A DNA stretch of 64,000 nt from Phytophthora sp. 'mugwort' (Eukaryota; Oomycota; Peronosporomycetes; Peronosporales; Peronosporaceae): NCBI GenBank assembly GCA_033558025.1, contig JAUCEF010000013.1:675001-739000 (forward strand), written 5' to 3'. Shown here piece after piece: positions 46,691-57,450 of this stretch. The notes beneath the pieces are model-generated. The model saw nothing but the letters and a program-made list of their open reading frames with translations. It was not told the DNA's origin and did no database searches. The translations under genes were made by a program, and so were the position numbers. Position 1 is the first letter of the stretch. The number at the start of each line of letters is the position of its first letter.

Positions 46691-47305
46691 ATGAGCCCAA
46701 GCCCCGTCTTCCCTGACCAAGACCCCGACTACGCCTTCGCCATGGAAGCCACTTCGACTACGACCGCCCGCATCAACAAGTTCGACGGAACCAACTTCCA
46801 CACGTGGAAGTTCAAGATGCAGATGGTGCTCGAGGAGCGCGAACTGTGGGAAGTGACAAGTGGGGAAGTGAAGCTGGAGCACTGCCAGACTGCGGCGGAT
46901 CAAGCGCTCTTTCGGAAGAAGTCGCGCAAGGCGCTGGCGATGATCTGTCTCGCGATGGAGGATTCGCAGCTGCAGCTGGTTCGCTCGGCGAGTGGCGCGC
47001 ATGATGCATGGTCAAGACTGGAAGGACACTTCGAGAAGAAGAGTTTGGCCAACAAGCTCTTCCTTCGGCGGCATTTCTTCACGACGATGATGGACGAAGG
47101 TGATGATGTGCTGGAGCACATCAACAAGATTAAGACACTGGCGGAGCAGCTCGACGCAGTGGGCGCTCCGGTCAGCGAGGACGACTTGGTGATCACGCTT
47201 TTGGGAAGTCTGAGCGAGTCGTACCAGTTCCTGATCACGGCGTTGGAGTCGAGAGCCGACTCACTGTCGTGGGAACTCGTGACGTCTCGGCTGCTGCATG
47301 AGGAC
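46691..47305 (+). pseudogene. Family A gag fragment
   Basis: The start is at the ATG in the PBS (MSPSPVFPDQDPDYAFAMEA). The UBN2-type gag domain is open for 205 codons, including the 'ctgtgggaag' position that is intact here and 1 bp short in copy A1. It ends just before the zinc knuckle at LLHED, where a complete family B LTR begins exactly at its terminus (47306). That precise edge suggests a B insertion into A gag. Confidence 0.88.
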
Positions 47306-47649
47306 TATTGAGGGTTGCCGGGTTTTGGTACTGTGTACCAGTAACCGGTTAACCCGAACCGGTCCAACACGATCCCGCGATGTTTACGGTACGTTGTTTT
47401 ACGCAACCGATGATTAGACGAGTAGGATGATTGGACGAGTGCGGAGTGTTGGTGATTGGATGCACCAAATGATTGGATGCAGGGCTGCATATCTATGTGG
47501 TAGACTAGGTAGTGTAAGCTCCGATAAATCAATCACTTTCGAATCTTCCTTCTTCAGCTCAAGTGGTCTTCACTCCGGTCTTCGCACCAAGTGCAGAACC
47601 TCCTTCGCTCCGTCCAAGCTTCACTTATCAAGATCCATACCTTTTATCA
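47306..47649 (+). repeat. Family B LTR, plus strand
   Basis: This 344-bp LTR runs from TATTGAGGG to TTTATCA, with an extra T in the 'gttgttttacg' run near 47400. The PBS follows at 47650. Confidence 0.88.
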
Positions 47650-47653
47650 GGTT

Positions 47654-48322
47654 ATGAGCCCAAGCACCATGTCCTCTGCCCAAGACGTCTCGACCAAGGT
47701 CTCCATCGACAAGTTCAACGGAGACAACTACGCGACGTGGAACCGCTACATGCGTGGCGTGTTCCTGACCAAGTCGACGTGGCATGTGGTGAATCGGGAA
47801 ACGTCTCCATCCTTTACGGACTCCCGGGCCAAGGACGAGTATGTCAAGTCGAGCAACATCGCTTTTGGACTGATGTTGCTTCACATGGACGCCGACTACC
47901 ATCATGTGGTCGATGACTGCGAGGAAGCATGGATCGCGTGGACGCGCTTGAAGACGCTGTACGGTGGATCGCAGAAGGCTGGTCGCATCTACCTGAAGCG
48001 ACAGCTCTTCAGCATGGAGATGTCGGAAGGCGGCAATGTGTTGCATCATTGCAATGATGTCCTGAACATCAGCGCCAAGCTCAGTAGCATCGGCGCCAAG
48101 ATGGAGGACGAGGACGTGGCGATCTGCTTGCTGCGCAGTCTCCCCAAGAGCTACGAGAACGTCGTGCTGAACTTGGAGATGAGTAGCGCGGAGTTGAAGA
48201 CGCAAGACGTCGTGAAGGTGCTCACGAACGAGCATATCAAGCGGCAGGGCGAGAAGACTCCGTCGGTGAAAACTGAAGACGCGGCCAAGGCGTTCAGTGC
48301 CGAGCGAGAATCTCGTCAGTGC
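47654..48322 (+). pseudogene. Family B gag fragment
   Basis: The gag frame opens at the ATG in the PBS and stays open for 223 codons to SAERESRQC, the first Cys of the zinc knuckle. There an inverted family B LTR begins exactly at its 3' terminus (TGATAAAGG at 48323). Protease onward is missing from this strand. Confidence 0.88.
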
Positions 48323-48665
48323 TGATAAAGGTGTTGAGGTCTTGAAGCGAGGCTTGGGTTGAGCGGAGGGAGTTCTGCACTTGGGTGCGGGGACCGGAGT
48401 GAAGACCACTTGAGCTGAAGAAGGAAGATTCGAAAGTGATTGATTTATCGAAGCTTACACTACCTAGTCTACCACATAGATATGCAGCCCTGCATCCAAT
48501 CATTTGGTGCATCCAATCACCAACACTCCGCACTCGTCCAATCATCCTACTCGTCTAATCATCGGTTGCGTAAACAACGTACCGTAAACATCGCGGGATC
48601 GTGTTGGACCGGTTCGGGTTAACCGGTTACTGGTACACAGTACCAAAACCTGGCAACCCTCAATA
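48323..48665 (-). repeat. Family B LTR, minus strand (3' LTR of copy B5)
   Basis: This 343-bp LTR has the same variant inner end ('ggtgttgaggtcttgaagcg') as the inverted LTR at 4371. Both of its termini are intact. On its high-coordinate side the polypurine tract and the B5 stop codon follow. Confidence 0.88.
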
Positions 48666-48672
48666 CGCCCCC

Positions 48673-51600
48673 TCAATGCGAACACGCGTGGATTCCGAGG
48701 GACGTCGTCAGATCCATGGCGCGGTCCTGGCAGCGCCTTGGTCATGATGTCCGCGAGCATGATTGAAGTCTCACAGTACTCGAGCTTGACTTCGCCGCGC
48801 TTGACCTCATCACGGATGTGATGGTACTTGATGTCGATGTGCTTGGCGCGACCATGGTTCACTGGGTTCTTCGTCATCTTTAGCACGACTGGTTGTATTC
48901 GCGGATCTTGAGCCAGGGTCCAGTCTCGTTGGCACCCGCCAAAATCTCGCATAGCAGGCGATGAATCCACTTGCCTTCTTGGACGGCCAGACTGAGCGTG
49001 ATGTATTCCGCTTCGCTCGTTGATAGCGACACACTTGACTGTTTCTTGCTTCCCCAACTGACTGGCGCGCCCATCAAAATGAACGTATAGCCTGAAGTTG
49101 ACTTGCGATCGGAATGGTCGCCGGCCCAGTCTGCGTCTGAGTAGCCGCGAAAGTCCACCTTGTCACCGGGCTTGAAGCAAATTCCATGTGACTTGGTCCC
49201 TTGTAAATAGCGGAGGATTCGCTTCACTGCAACCCAGTGCTCGACTTGAGGGTTTTCCATGAAGCGCGACACATATCACACGGCGAAAGCGATATCTGGT
49301 CGCGTCGCAGTCATCAAGTGCATGAGTGCACCCACAGCTTCACGAAAGGGAACGTTGATCTTGGTCGGCGCGTTGCTTGGAACCAGTCGAGAGCTCAAAT
49401 CCGCGGGACTTACCACAGCCTTGCAGTCATCCATACCGAACCGCTTGAGAATGTCGTTCACGTAGCGCCGTTGGCACATTGTTACACTGCCGTCAGCGTT
49501 GTCGACCAGCTCGATACCCAAGACAAAGGCACACTTCCCGCTGTCGGTCATATCAAAACGTGCCTTCAGGTCACTCTTGATGCGTGCGATCAGTTCGGCC
49601 GAACTTCCGGTTACTAATACGTCGTCCACGTACACCAGCAACAGAACGCAGTGACCATCCACAATCTTGATGTAGAGGCAATCATAGGCCGAAACTTGAA
49701 AACCGATGGAGCACACGAATTCGTCGAAGGTCTCGTTCCACACGCGCGAAGCTTGCTTGAGATAGTAGATCGCCTTGACCAGTTCCAGGCAGTCGAAGTC
49801 ATCGTCCAGCTCGACCCCTTCTGGCACCACGCAGTACACGACTTCCTTCATGACGCCGTACAGAAATACCGTTACCACGTCGAGTTGGTCCAGAGGCCAG
49901 TCGAAATACTTGGCGATCGCGATGACCATGCGCAGCGTCACGTACTTGACCACGGGCGAGAACGTCTCCGTGTAGTCGATGCCGTAGTTCTGCTTGAAAC
50001 CCTTGGCCACCAGGCGCGCCTTGTATTTCTGGATCGATCCGTCGGCTTTGCGCTTGATCTTGAACACCCACTTGGTACCGATGGCGCGTTGTCCGCTGGG
50101 CAACTTGGCAGCACGAAACACACCACGAAGTCGCATCGACTTGAGTTCCGCACGAACAGCCTTGCGCCAATGCACTTGATCAGGTCCGTTCACCGCGTCT
50201 TGGAATGTCGTCGGCTCAGACAACTCGCCGGCTTCCACTGAGTTGGCACTTGCTCGCCAAAATACGGGAAGAGTGGAATCGCCTTCTTCGTTGTCTTGAG
50301 CATCCTTCTCTTCTTCGTCAGGCAGTCCAGGTTCCCTTCGAACACTGCGGCGTTTGGCTTGGCGCTCAAACGAGGTGACAGGAGCGCTTGCTTCTTCCAA
50401 ACCAGTCGCACGGCGAACAGGACGCGAGTTCACTGACATGGTATCCGCATCACTTGGTCGAGTCTTGCGCTTCCCCGCCTGTTTGAATTCGGTCGGACCC
50501 GCCGAGTCATCATCACCAATCTCGAGCGAGTCGAAGTCCAGGTTCACATCTTCGTCGTCATTACTTGAGATCGCCGTCGAGATACCACAACTTGATTCGT
50601 CGAAGGTGACATCGCGACTTATCAGCACCTGCCCCGCCTCGATGTCATAAAGTCGATACGCCTTGGACACTTCTTCGTATCCCATGAACACACCAGCGCG
50701 AGCCTTGGGGTCCCACTTGAGTCGCTTCTCCTTCGGGGTCAGGACGTACGTCCGACATCCAAACACACGCATGTGCTTCACACTTGGCTTGAACTTGTAT
50801 ACGATCTCGAACGGAGTCTTGTTTTCGACCTTGGGCGACGGCAAGCGGTTCTTGACATAAATTGCAGCCATCGCTGCTTCGCCCCAAAAACACTTGTCCA
50901 GCTTTGCATGATGCAGCATGCTGCGACCAATCGTAACGATGATCCGGATAGCTCTTTCTGCCGTGCCGTTGGTTTGGTGCGCGTACGGAACCGTGGTGTG
51001 CTGCTCGATGCCTTGATCTTCGTAGAAGGCCTTGAGCGAATTAGTAGCAAACTCACGGGCTCCGTCGTGGCGCACGAGCTTGACACGTTTGCCGAACTGC
51101 GTCTGCACCTTCATGATGTAGGTCTTGAGGCATTCTTCGCTCTCCGACTTGGCACTTAAGCAGAAACCCTTCATGCATCCGCTGGCTTCGTCCACTATGA
51201 GCAGCAAATATTTGCTGCCACCCAGTGACTCTTGTTCCATGGGGCCGCAGATGTCGAAGTGGAGTAGCTCAAATACGTCGTAGTGACGCTTGTCGCGGTT
51301 GCTTGGGAACGGTTTTTGGACCATCTTCCCTTGCTGACATCCGCGACATATGCTTGGTCCACTCGACTGTGATGGTGTTTTCGCGTCCTTGATCATGCCA
51401 CTGCTGACCATTTTGCGCAGCACGTCGATCGGAGCGTGGCCCATCCGCGCGTGTAGATCCACGTTGCGCGTTGACGTCGCCGCATTCACCGAATGTTGTG
51501 GTATGCGTAGCCAGTAGAGACCGTCGACGTGGTCAGCCGTTGCCACCACTTGCTTCGAGCCCTTCCGCGCGACATGCATGCTCGCACCGTCGAACACCAC

Positions 51601-52727
51601 TTGAAACTTGCCACTCTTGTTAATCTGCGGCACCGAAAGCAGATTCTTGTTCATCTTCGGCACGTACAGCGCGTCCTTGATTTCGATGTCGCGCTCGTCG
51701 CCGTTGGGCAGAACCACTCGTTCGATGATAGTTCCCACACCCTTAATCTCGGCCTTGTTTCCGTCCGCTACCGATAGTTCGCCTTCGTCTTGCTCATTCA
51801 GCGTGGCGAACGTGGTCTTGTCATTGCAAATGTGGTGCGTTGCGCCGCTGTCGACCGCCCACATCCCGGGCATATCCTTGCCCGTCGATTTTCCGCATTC
51901 CAACGAAACCGCAAACGCGACACGGTCGTAGTCGTAGTCGTCGTTGCGCCACTGAACATGGTTTGCTCCGCGTCCACGGCCGTTGCCGCCGCGTCTTGGC
52001 CCTCGGTTCTCGTCCTTCTGCTTAGTCCAGCACTTGTCAATGACATGCCCCAGTTTCCCGCAGTACGTGCATTGGCGAGGCTCACGGTCGGTTTTGAACG
52101 CCTTGGCCGCGTTCTCCGTCTTCACCGTCGCCGTCTTCTCGCCTTGTCGCTTGATGTGCTCGTTCGTGAGCACCTTCACAACGTCTTGCGACCGCAGCTC
52201 TGCATTGCTCATCTCCAAGTTCAGCACGACGTTCTCGTAGCTCTTGGGGAGACTGCGCAGCAAGCAGATCGCCACGTCCTCGTCCTCCATCTTGGCGCCG
52301 ATGCTACTGAGCTTGGCGCTGATGTTCAGGACATCATTGCAATGATGCAACACATTGCCGCCTTCCGACATCTCCATGCTGAAGAGCTGTCGCTTCAGGT
52401 AGATGCGACCAGCCTTCTGCGATCCACCGTACAGCGTCTTCAAGCGCGTCCACGCGACCCAGGCTTCCTCGCAGTCATCGACCACATGATGGTAGTCGGC
52501 GTCCATGTGAAGCAACATCAGTCCAAAAGCGATGTTGCTCGACTTGACATACTCGTCCTTGGCCCGGGAGTCCGTAAAGGATGGAGACGTTTCCCGATTC
52601 ACCACATGCCACGTCGACTTGGTCAGGAACACGCCACGCATGTAGCGGTTCCACGTCGCGTAGTTGTCTCCGTTGAACTTGTCGATGGAGACCTTGGTCG
52701 AGACGTCTGGGGCAGAGGACAAAGGCT
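48673..52727 (-). pseudogene. Family B gag-pol, nearly complete (copy B5), with family A 5' LTR
   Basis: From 52727 down to 49276 a single open frame of about 1,150 codons covers gag, zinc knuckle, protease, integrase and RT (YVDDVLVTG), with none of the B1 lesions. GGA-to-TGA at 49272-49274 then interrupts RT where others read AVGYVSRF. RNase H continues to a 2-bp deletion near 48888 (gtgctaaag for gtgcatcaaag), which is shared with the copy at 57104, and a second 2-bp deletion lies near 48716. The gag start is abnormal: the PBS and ATG are replaced by family A LTR sequence, so the first codons have no ATG. Confidence 0.92.
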
Positions 52728-53074
52728 TGGTCACTTGATGGCAAAATGCAAAGTGATTGATTTAGGTCCTTAGTTCGCAAACTCCTTGCTACCTCTAAGC
52801 CTACAGTTCTACCTACTGGGTACACTCTACTGGATTCTCTACTGGATACTGAGTTACTTCAGCCGATCAGGGAGTGCCACGTAGAGCCCATCATGTACCC
52901 ACAATCTTGTACCCACCCGTGGCGTAATCGTCCATGGCGTAAACACCGTCCCATAAACACCGTGACGTAATCTTCGTCTCGTAATCACAGAAATGATTGC
53001 GGTGCCACTGAGTGAAGGTCATACCGGTATCCTACCGGTATACAGCAGCTGGTCGAGACGTCTCCTTCACAACA
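52728..53074 (-). repeat. Family A LTR, minus strand, serving as 5' LTR of copy B5
   Basis: This 347-bp LTR is the reverse complement of TGTTGTGAAGG...GTGACCA. Its inner edge continues 'aagccttt' straight into family B gag (tgtcctctgcc) without a primer-binding site. Its outer edge is joined to family A RT by the same 'ccacag/gtgttgt' junction that occurs at 15312. Confidence 0.88.
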
Positions 53075-53255
53075 CCTGTGGCGTCTTAACAGGATTGCTC
53101 TTCTCCATGTTGAACTTCTCCAGAATGTCTTTCGCAAACTTGGTTTGCCGCATCGACACCTTCCCTGTCGTCATATCTTGATCGATTTCCATGCCGAGGA
53201 AGTACTTGAGGTGGCCTAGGTCCGTCATCTCGAAACGGTCACTGAGCGCCTTCAT
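53075..53255 (-). pseudogene. Family A RT fragment
   Basis: About 180 bp of the A RT thumb region (ALSDRFEMTDLGHLKYFLGM to NPVKTPQ) is read on the minus strand. One end joins the LTR; the other ends abruptly in AT-rich Polinton sequence at 53255/53256. Confidence 0.88.
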
Positions 53256-53379
53256 TGTTGATTCTTGTGAGGGAGGACGAGCTGTAAATACCATTACGAC
53301 GGCCTCATTTATATATATACCATCGAATATACTTTCAAAGCTCGCGGAAGGCGAAGAAGATTGATAACTGGGGAGCAGC
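53256..53379. other. Polinton segment upstream of the ATPase
   Basis: This contains an AT-rich patch (tttatatatataccatc near 53310) and no convincing gene. It may hold the promoter of the ATPase gene or the end of an adjoining gene removed by the copia block. Confidence 0.35.
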
Positions 53380-54050
53380 ACTCCCGAACAGTACCGTTCA
53401 GACTCTCTCGGTGACATCAAGGCGCTTGGAATTAAGAGAGTATTTCGAGGAATCATTCTTGCGCCCTCCAACGCGGGAAAGACCACATTTCATTAACGTT
53501 CATATCGTTAAGAACAGTCCTAACGTTTTTAGTCACTTACACATCATCGCATGCAACCCTGATCAAGAGTTGTATAATTATATGAAGGACAAGCTAACCG
53601 GCTTTTATAACGGTATATAGATCCATCATCGTCACCGAGCGTTGATGATATACAGAAGGATCCCCGCGCTGGTGTACAACTCGTAGTCGTCGATGACTAC
53701 AGCTCGGATAAAAAAAATGCAGAAGGATATCTTCAGCCACTTCTTCATCCGCGGTCGCCATAAACGTTTATCGACACTATTTCTGACCCACGCATGGTTT
53801 GCTACTGACAAGCTCATCAGACTCAACTCTGAGTACCTCTGAATCCTCAAGGCTAATAGCCGTAGAGATTTGAAGATGGTCATCTCCGACTTCAGTATCC
53901 AGGAATTACGCTTGAGAAGCTAATTAGAGCTTACAATGAAGCCACTAATGAAAAAGGCCAAGTATTGAAGGCCAAGTATTGACCATAGATGACGTTAGAA
54001 GTGCATTAAGGTACAATTTTAATGAACAACCAATTAAGTTTAGAGAATAA
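53380..54050 (+). pseudogene. FtsK/HerA-like genome-packaging ATPase
   Basis: A Walker A motif APSNAGKTT lies at 53461-53487, preceded by GIKRVFRGIIL. NVHIVKNSPNVFSHLHII and NPDQELYNYMKDKL follow, then a Walker B strand LVVVDDYSSDK with its Asp pair at 53692-53697, and a sensor-like segment RLSTLFLTHAWFATDK. These are in the order of the Polinton packaging ATPase. The frame shifts after Walker A, near 53620, at the A-run near 53710 and near 53900. A TGA at 53840-53842 replaces a probable Trp (YL*ILKANSRRDLK), and a 14-bp tandem duplication (53954-53981) shifts the C-terminus. The end is at TAA 54048-54050. Confidence 0.8.
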
Positions 54051-54129
54051 TAAAGAAAAGATGACCCAAACCACTGGCTTTGATTATTCTAAAAAAGAAT
54101 TATATCAATTTAGTAATATACAGTAAATA

Positions 54130-54987
54130 ATGTCGAACATCATTACCCTATCTACGCGCCACATCATTTCCAATGGATTCAACAACACGCTCCGATATGA
54201 GTTCCCTGGCAGCTCTGTCGAGTTCGTCAATACCGAAATTGCTATCCACAGCATCAACATGTATAATTCTCAGTTCAACATCGATTCACTACATATGGCA
54301 ATAATTCTTTCAAGATTTTAATGCCAACCGGCAATGACTACTCGACGATCCAGACCGTACTCCGTGACGGATATTACAGCTATGCCAATATCAATGCATC
54401 TGTTCAAGCAGCGATGATGAGCGCCGGAGCATACCTGATCAAAGGTGATGGCGACAATGTGTTTTATTTTAGTTTGTCTGAAACCCAACATACTACTCCT
54501 GTCAGGTTGATCTCTCGCCTGTGCCGACGAGCCTTCCTTCGGGGTGGTCTCGACCGGCTACTGAGCTATACTCGGACAGTCGCTCTGAATTACCGCTTGG
54601 GTTTTCGTACGTTCCTAAGATCGATATTGATAACGCTGAATTCGGAAAGGTCATCGGTTTCGAGCTTGGTACGCTCCCAACTCAGAGTTTATATACTCTA
54701 CAGCCAATCCTATCGCCTCAGATCAATCCCGTATCGAGCTATCAGCTGCGATGCTCGCTCGTTTCTAACCCCTACTGCATCCCTGATGATGTATTAACTA
54801 CCTTCAATACAGCAGGTACCACTATTGGTCAGCTTGTGAGCTATCAACCTAACGAGTTCAGCTGGGCTGATATCCCGAATGGAAGCTACGCATCAGCGAC
54901 GCTGACGATTGTAGATCAGACGAACGATTTGCTCGACTGAACGATACGAACATGCTGATCAGCTTGATCGTTCGGCAAAAGAATTAG
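54130..54987 (+). pseudogene. Penton-like minor capsid protein
   Basis: It starts ATG 54130 (MSNIITLSTRHIISNGFNNT), continuing LRYEFPGSSVEFVNTEIAIH. Frames change near 54296 and 54505, followed by the most conserved-looking part: KVIGFELGTLPTQSLYTL, PQINPVSSYQLRCSLV, NEFSWADIPNGSYASATL. A last 1-bp shift near 54930 leads to LNDTNMLISLIVRQ and TAG 54985-54987. A length of about 285 residues and this pattern fit the single-jelly-roll minor capsid (penton) of Polintons and virophages. The assignment is from pattern, not a search. Confidence 0.62.
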
Positions 54988-55001
54988 AGAATGATATTTG
55001 T

Positions 55002-55568
55002 TTATAATCGCAAGCTCCCGGCACGCCTAGAGCTACCACTGCTCTTGCGCATCGCACGGAGTCGCGCCATCTTCGCCTTCATCTCCGGAGAACCCTTGGC
55101 GGGGCTCAAGCGTCGCGAGGGCTTAGCCTCGGCAACTGCAACTCCTGTAAATTTCTTCAACGCTTGGCGAGCAACGCCGACGAGAGCCGGATCGCGACCC
55201 GTCGATGCTACGTATGCAGAGCCGATGCTGGCGAGTCCGTCGGCGGCAGCCGACAGAGCAGGTTTGATTACTGGTTTCCTCCAAGCACTCTTGAGGCCAG
55301 CCCAGATCTTTCTCCATACAGACGAACCTAGAAGGCTCCCTCCAATAGTTTCCATTGGGTACTTAAACTCGTGCGGAGTAGTAGTGATGCGAACGCCTCT
55401 GTTAGCCTTCTTAGCTTTCACAACCTTAGCGTACGATTCTGGGTGTAAATGCAGAGCGCCAGAGCCAGCCAGATCAGCTTTGGTCAGCTGCAGGTTGTCG
55501 GACTGGACAGCCTTAGAGAGGCGAGCCGCTGGGATAGCATCGGCAACGGATAGTTCCTCGTAAAGCAT
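55002..55568 (-). CDS. Basic virion protein, pVI/core-like; intact ORF
   Basis: This uninterrupted 188-codon frame starts at ATG 55566-55568 (MLYEELSVADAIPAARLSKA), with TATATA a few bases upstream on the same strand. The middle reads IGGSLLGSSVWRKIWAGLKS, then ALSAAADGLASIGSAYVAST; the C-terminus is strongly basic (KPSRRLSPAKGSPEMKAK, SSGSSRRAGS). A GGSLLGS tract followed by an amphipathic helix and a basic tail recalls adenovirus pVI/pX-type cement or core proteins and their Polinton counterparts. It precedes no gene on its own strand but lies tail-side of the protease gene, also minus. Among the Polinton genes it is the only long one without a lesion. Confidence 0.6.
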   Translation of the reverse strand: MLYEELSVADAIPAARLSKAVQSDNLQLTKADLAGSGALHLHPESYAKVVKAKKANRGVRITTTPHEFKYPMETIGGSLLGSSVWRKIWAGLKSAWRKPVIKPALSAAADGLASIGSAYVASTGRDPALVGVARQALKKFTGVAVAEAKPSRRLSPAKGSPEMKAKMARLRAMRKSSGSSRRAGSLRL

Positions 55569-55636
55569 GATTAATATATAGCTTGAGAGTTAAAACCTCA
55601 TAATATAATATAACATCAATATCCAAATCCATGAAC

Positions 55637-55978
55637 CTATCCATTAGGTGCATTTTTTGTGCTGGCGTCAGTAGAGCCACAGGAGGCACCAGACTCCACA
55701 ATATTCAGCTGTGGAAGCTTGGATCTGCCTGTCAAAATACGGGAGATTTCTAACGCGGTCGGAGGTGGGACGCCCATGCTATCGAAGTAGCTACCATCAC
55801 ATACAGCGACCCAATGGCCGACTCCAGGGCTCGTCCTGAGCAATACCAGATGGCTTCCCTTCGCGGGGAGCGGGCGTTCGATCTCAAAAAGCTCGACTAT
55901 GTCATCAATCCTTACTCCGATGCGCTTGCTCAGCTCGATTAGATCGTGATCAGAGGTGACACGTTTGACTAACTCCAT
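55637..55978 (-). pseudogene. Adenain-like cysteine protease (maturation protease)
   Basis: The frame starts ATG 55976-55978 (MELVKRVTSDHDLIELSKRI). A catalytic His sits in GVGHWVAV, an acidic residue in SYFDSMGVPPP and the nucleophile in SGASCGS. This is the His-Asp-Cys order of the adenovirus/Polinton C5/C48 protease clan. The frame shifts just after the Cys motif (about 55673), and the expected tail (PAQKMHLMDRFMDLD) lies in another frame. The start codon is 47 bp from the divergent capsid gene start (56026), so the two could share a promoter region containing TATATC and AATATAC. Confidence 0.72.
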
Positions 55979-56025
55979 TAATTATTTTCTCACCAGACTA
56001 TATCAGCCGCAATATACTTCCAGCC

Positions 56026-57103
56026 ATGTCCGACACTACCCAATTAGCAGACGCCTAGCTACTGCAATCAGCCCTCAAATCAGAGGCACCCGTCAATGTA
56101 TCGAAGGGTAAGTCCGTATCAGTCGTCTATGATGGCAAAAAACGAGGGATCGTACAACTCGGGATTGATCACGATTGATGCTACCTCGCAGCTAACAGAC
56201 TCGGAAGGATATGCTAGCCTAAAGGATGGCTACCTTCTACTACCGTATCTTATCACGGCTAAGAGCACCGGCAGTGCTGTGTAGCGTCACCAATGTCGTC
56301 GACTCTCTGACTGTCAAGCTAAACGGTAAAAAACATGTCACGGAATCTGAATACAAAGACTTTGGAACAACCTACGAACAATGACTGAACTAACTCAGGA
56401 TGAGGTGGCGAAGCATGGGGCAGACATGCATTTATATCCTGATACGTGGCCTGGCATCAACTTAGTGGTTCTGCTTCAGCGACGGGCGATAGCTACTCAA
56501 ACAACCAGATTGGTGTGACATCGCCACTCGACACAAAGTTATATCAGGTCCAGAGCCGTGGGCGTACAACAGTGGATTCTTCAAACATCTGACGAACAAT
56601 CCCGCTCTCATCGACTCTATTGAGGCCAGTGGAGCCTTCCCGTGGGCCTCGTACTACCAAACAGATCCTTCAGCAAAATGGGCGCGACTGTTTTAAGGAG
56701 TCGGATGTAACCTCGTTCGGCAACGGCAAAATTGTTGGTCGCTGGTTTCATATGCTAAAAATCAAGCTCGTAGATCTACACCCCATTTTCAAGGAAATCG
56801 ATCTTTGCGCTAATCCACAGCTAAAGCTCCGCGTGCGTATTAATGCTGGTACGGTTGCTCTATCGGGTACTGTCGACTATGAAGCTCGACTCGACCACGA
56901 TGACCTCCGGCCAGACTGTTCCTATCATGATTGCCCCGGCTACAGCTGCTGCTAAGACCGCGGCTAGTGACAGATTACCCCAGCTGCGCCTATGAACAAT
57001 GTAGTAACGACCGTGGGCTCTCAGCTATCGTTCTCATTCGGCCCTGTGGGCAACGCATTTACGTCTACTAGCCAGGTTGGCGAGTATTTCCCATTCACAA
57101 CCA
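56026..57103 (+). pseudogene. Major capsid protein (double-jelly-roll type), 5' part
   Basis: It starts ATG 56026 (MSDTTQLADA), with a TAG at 56056-56058 and several frame changes. Conserved-looking segments in order are SGLITIDATSQLTDSEGYAS, LKDGYLLLPYLIT, SVTNVVDSLTVKLNGKKHV, KDFGTTYEQ, GFFKHLTNNPALIDS, and WFHMLKIKLVDLHPIF followed by KEIDLCANPQLKLRVRINAG. This pattern fits Polinton/PLV major capsid proteins. The gene is cut at 57103 by the family B element; its 3' part resumes at 61847 in the same frame when the insert and one target copy are removed. Combined coding length of about 580 codons fits this protein class. Confidence 0.68.
57099..57103 (+). repeat. Target-site duplication, left copy (AACCA)
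   Basis: The 5-bp direct repeat AACCA immediately precedes the 5' LTR and recurs at 61842-61846 immediately after the 3' LTR. Five bases is the usual copia integrase stagger. Confidence 0.88.
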
Positions 57104-57446
57104 TATTAAAGGTTGCCGGGTTTTGGTACTGTGTACCAGTAACCGGTTAACCCGAACCGGTCCAACACGATCCCGCGATGTTTACGGTACGTTGTTTACG
57201 CAACCGATGATTAGACGAGTAGGATGATTGGACGAGTGCGGAGTGTTGGTGATTGGATGCACCAAATGATTGGATGCAGGGCTGCATATCTATGTGGTAG
57301 ACTAGGTAGTGTAAGCTCCGATAAATCAATCACTTTCGAATCTTCCTTCTTCAGCTCAAGTGGTCTTCACTCCGGTCTTCGCACCAAGTGCAGAACCTCC
57401 TTCGCTCCGTCCAAGCTTCACTTATCAAGATCCATACCTTTTATCA
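57104..57446 (+). repeat. 5' LTR of B6
   Basis: This 343-bp LTR differs from the 3' LTR at several sites: TATTAAAGG versus TATTAAGGG at the tip, 'cttcgcaccaag' versus 'cctcgcacccaag', and 'acctcc' versus 'actccc' near the inner end. It resembles the LTR at 47306 in these places. Confidence 0.92.
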
Positions 57447-57450
57447 GGTT

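Noticed and set aside
47306..52727. Autointegration (suicide integration) of a single B cDNA to explain opposing B orientations around 48322
   Set aside because: In autointegration the inverted part would stop at the attack site in gag. Here the inverted copy runs through all of gag to an A LTR, so a second element is needed.
53840..53842. TGA read as Trp (alternative genetic code) because TGA replaces Trp at 53840 and 62673
   Set aside because: Clear terminal TGA stops occur in the same element and in the copia genes, and both affected genes carry other frameshifts. Single TGG-to-TGA decay mutations are simpler.
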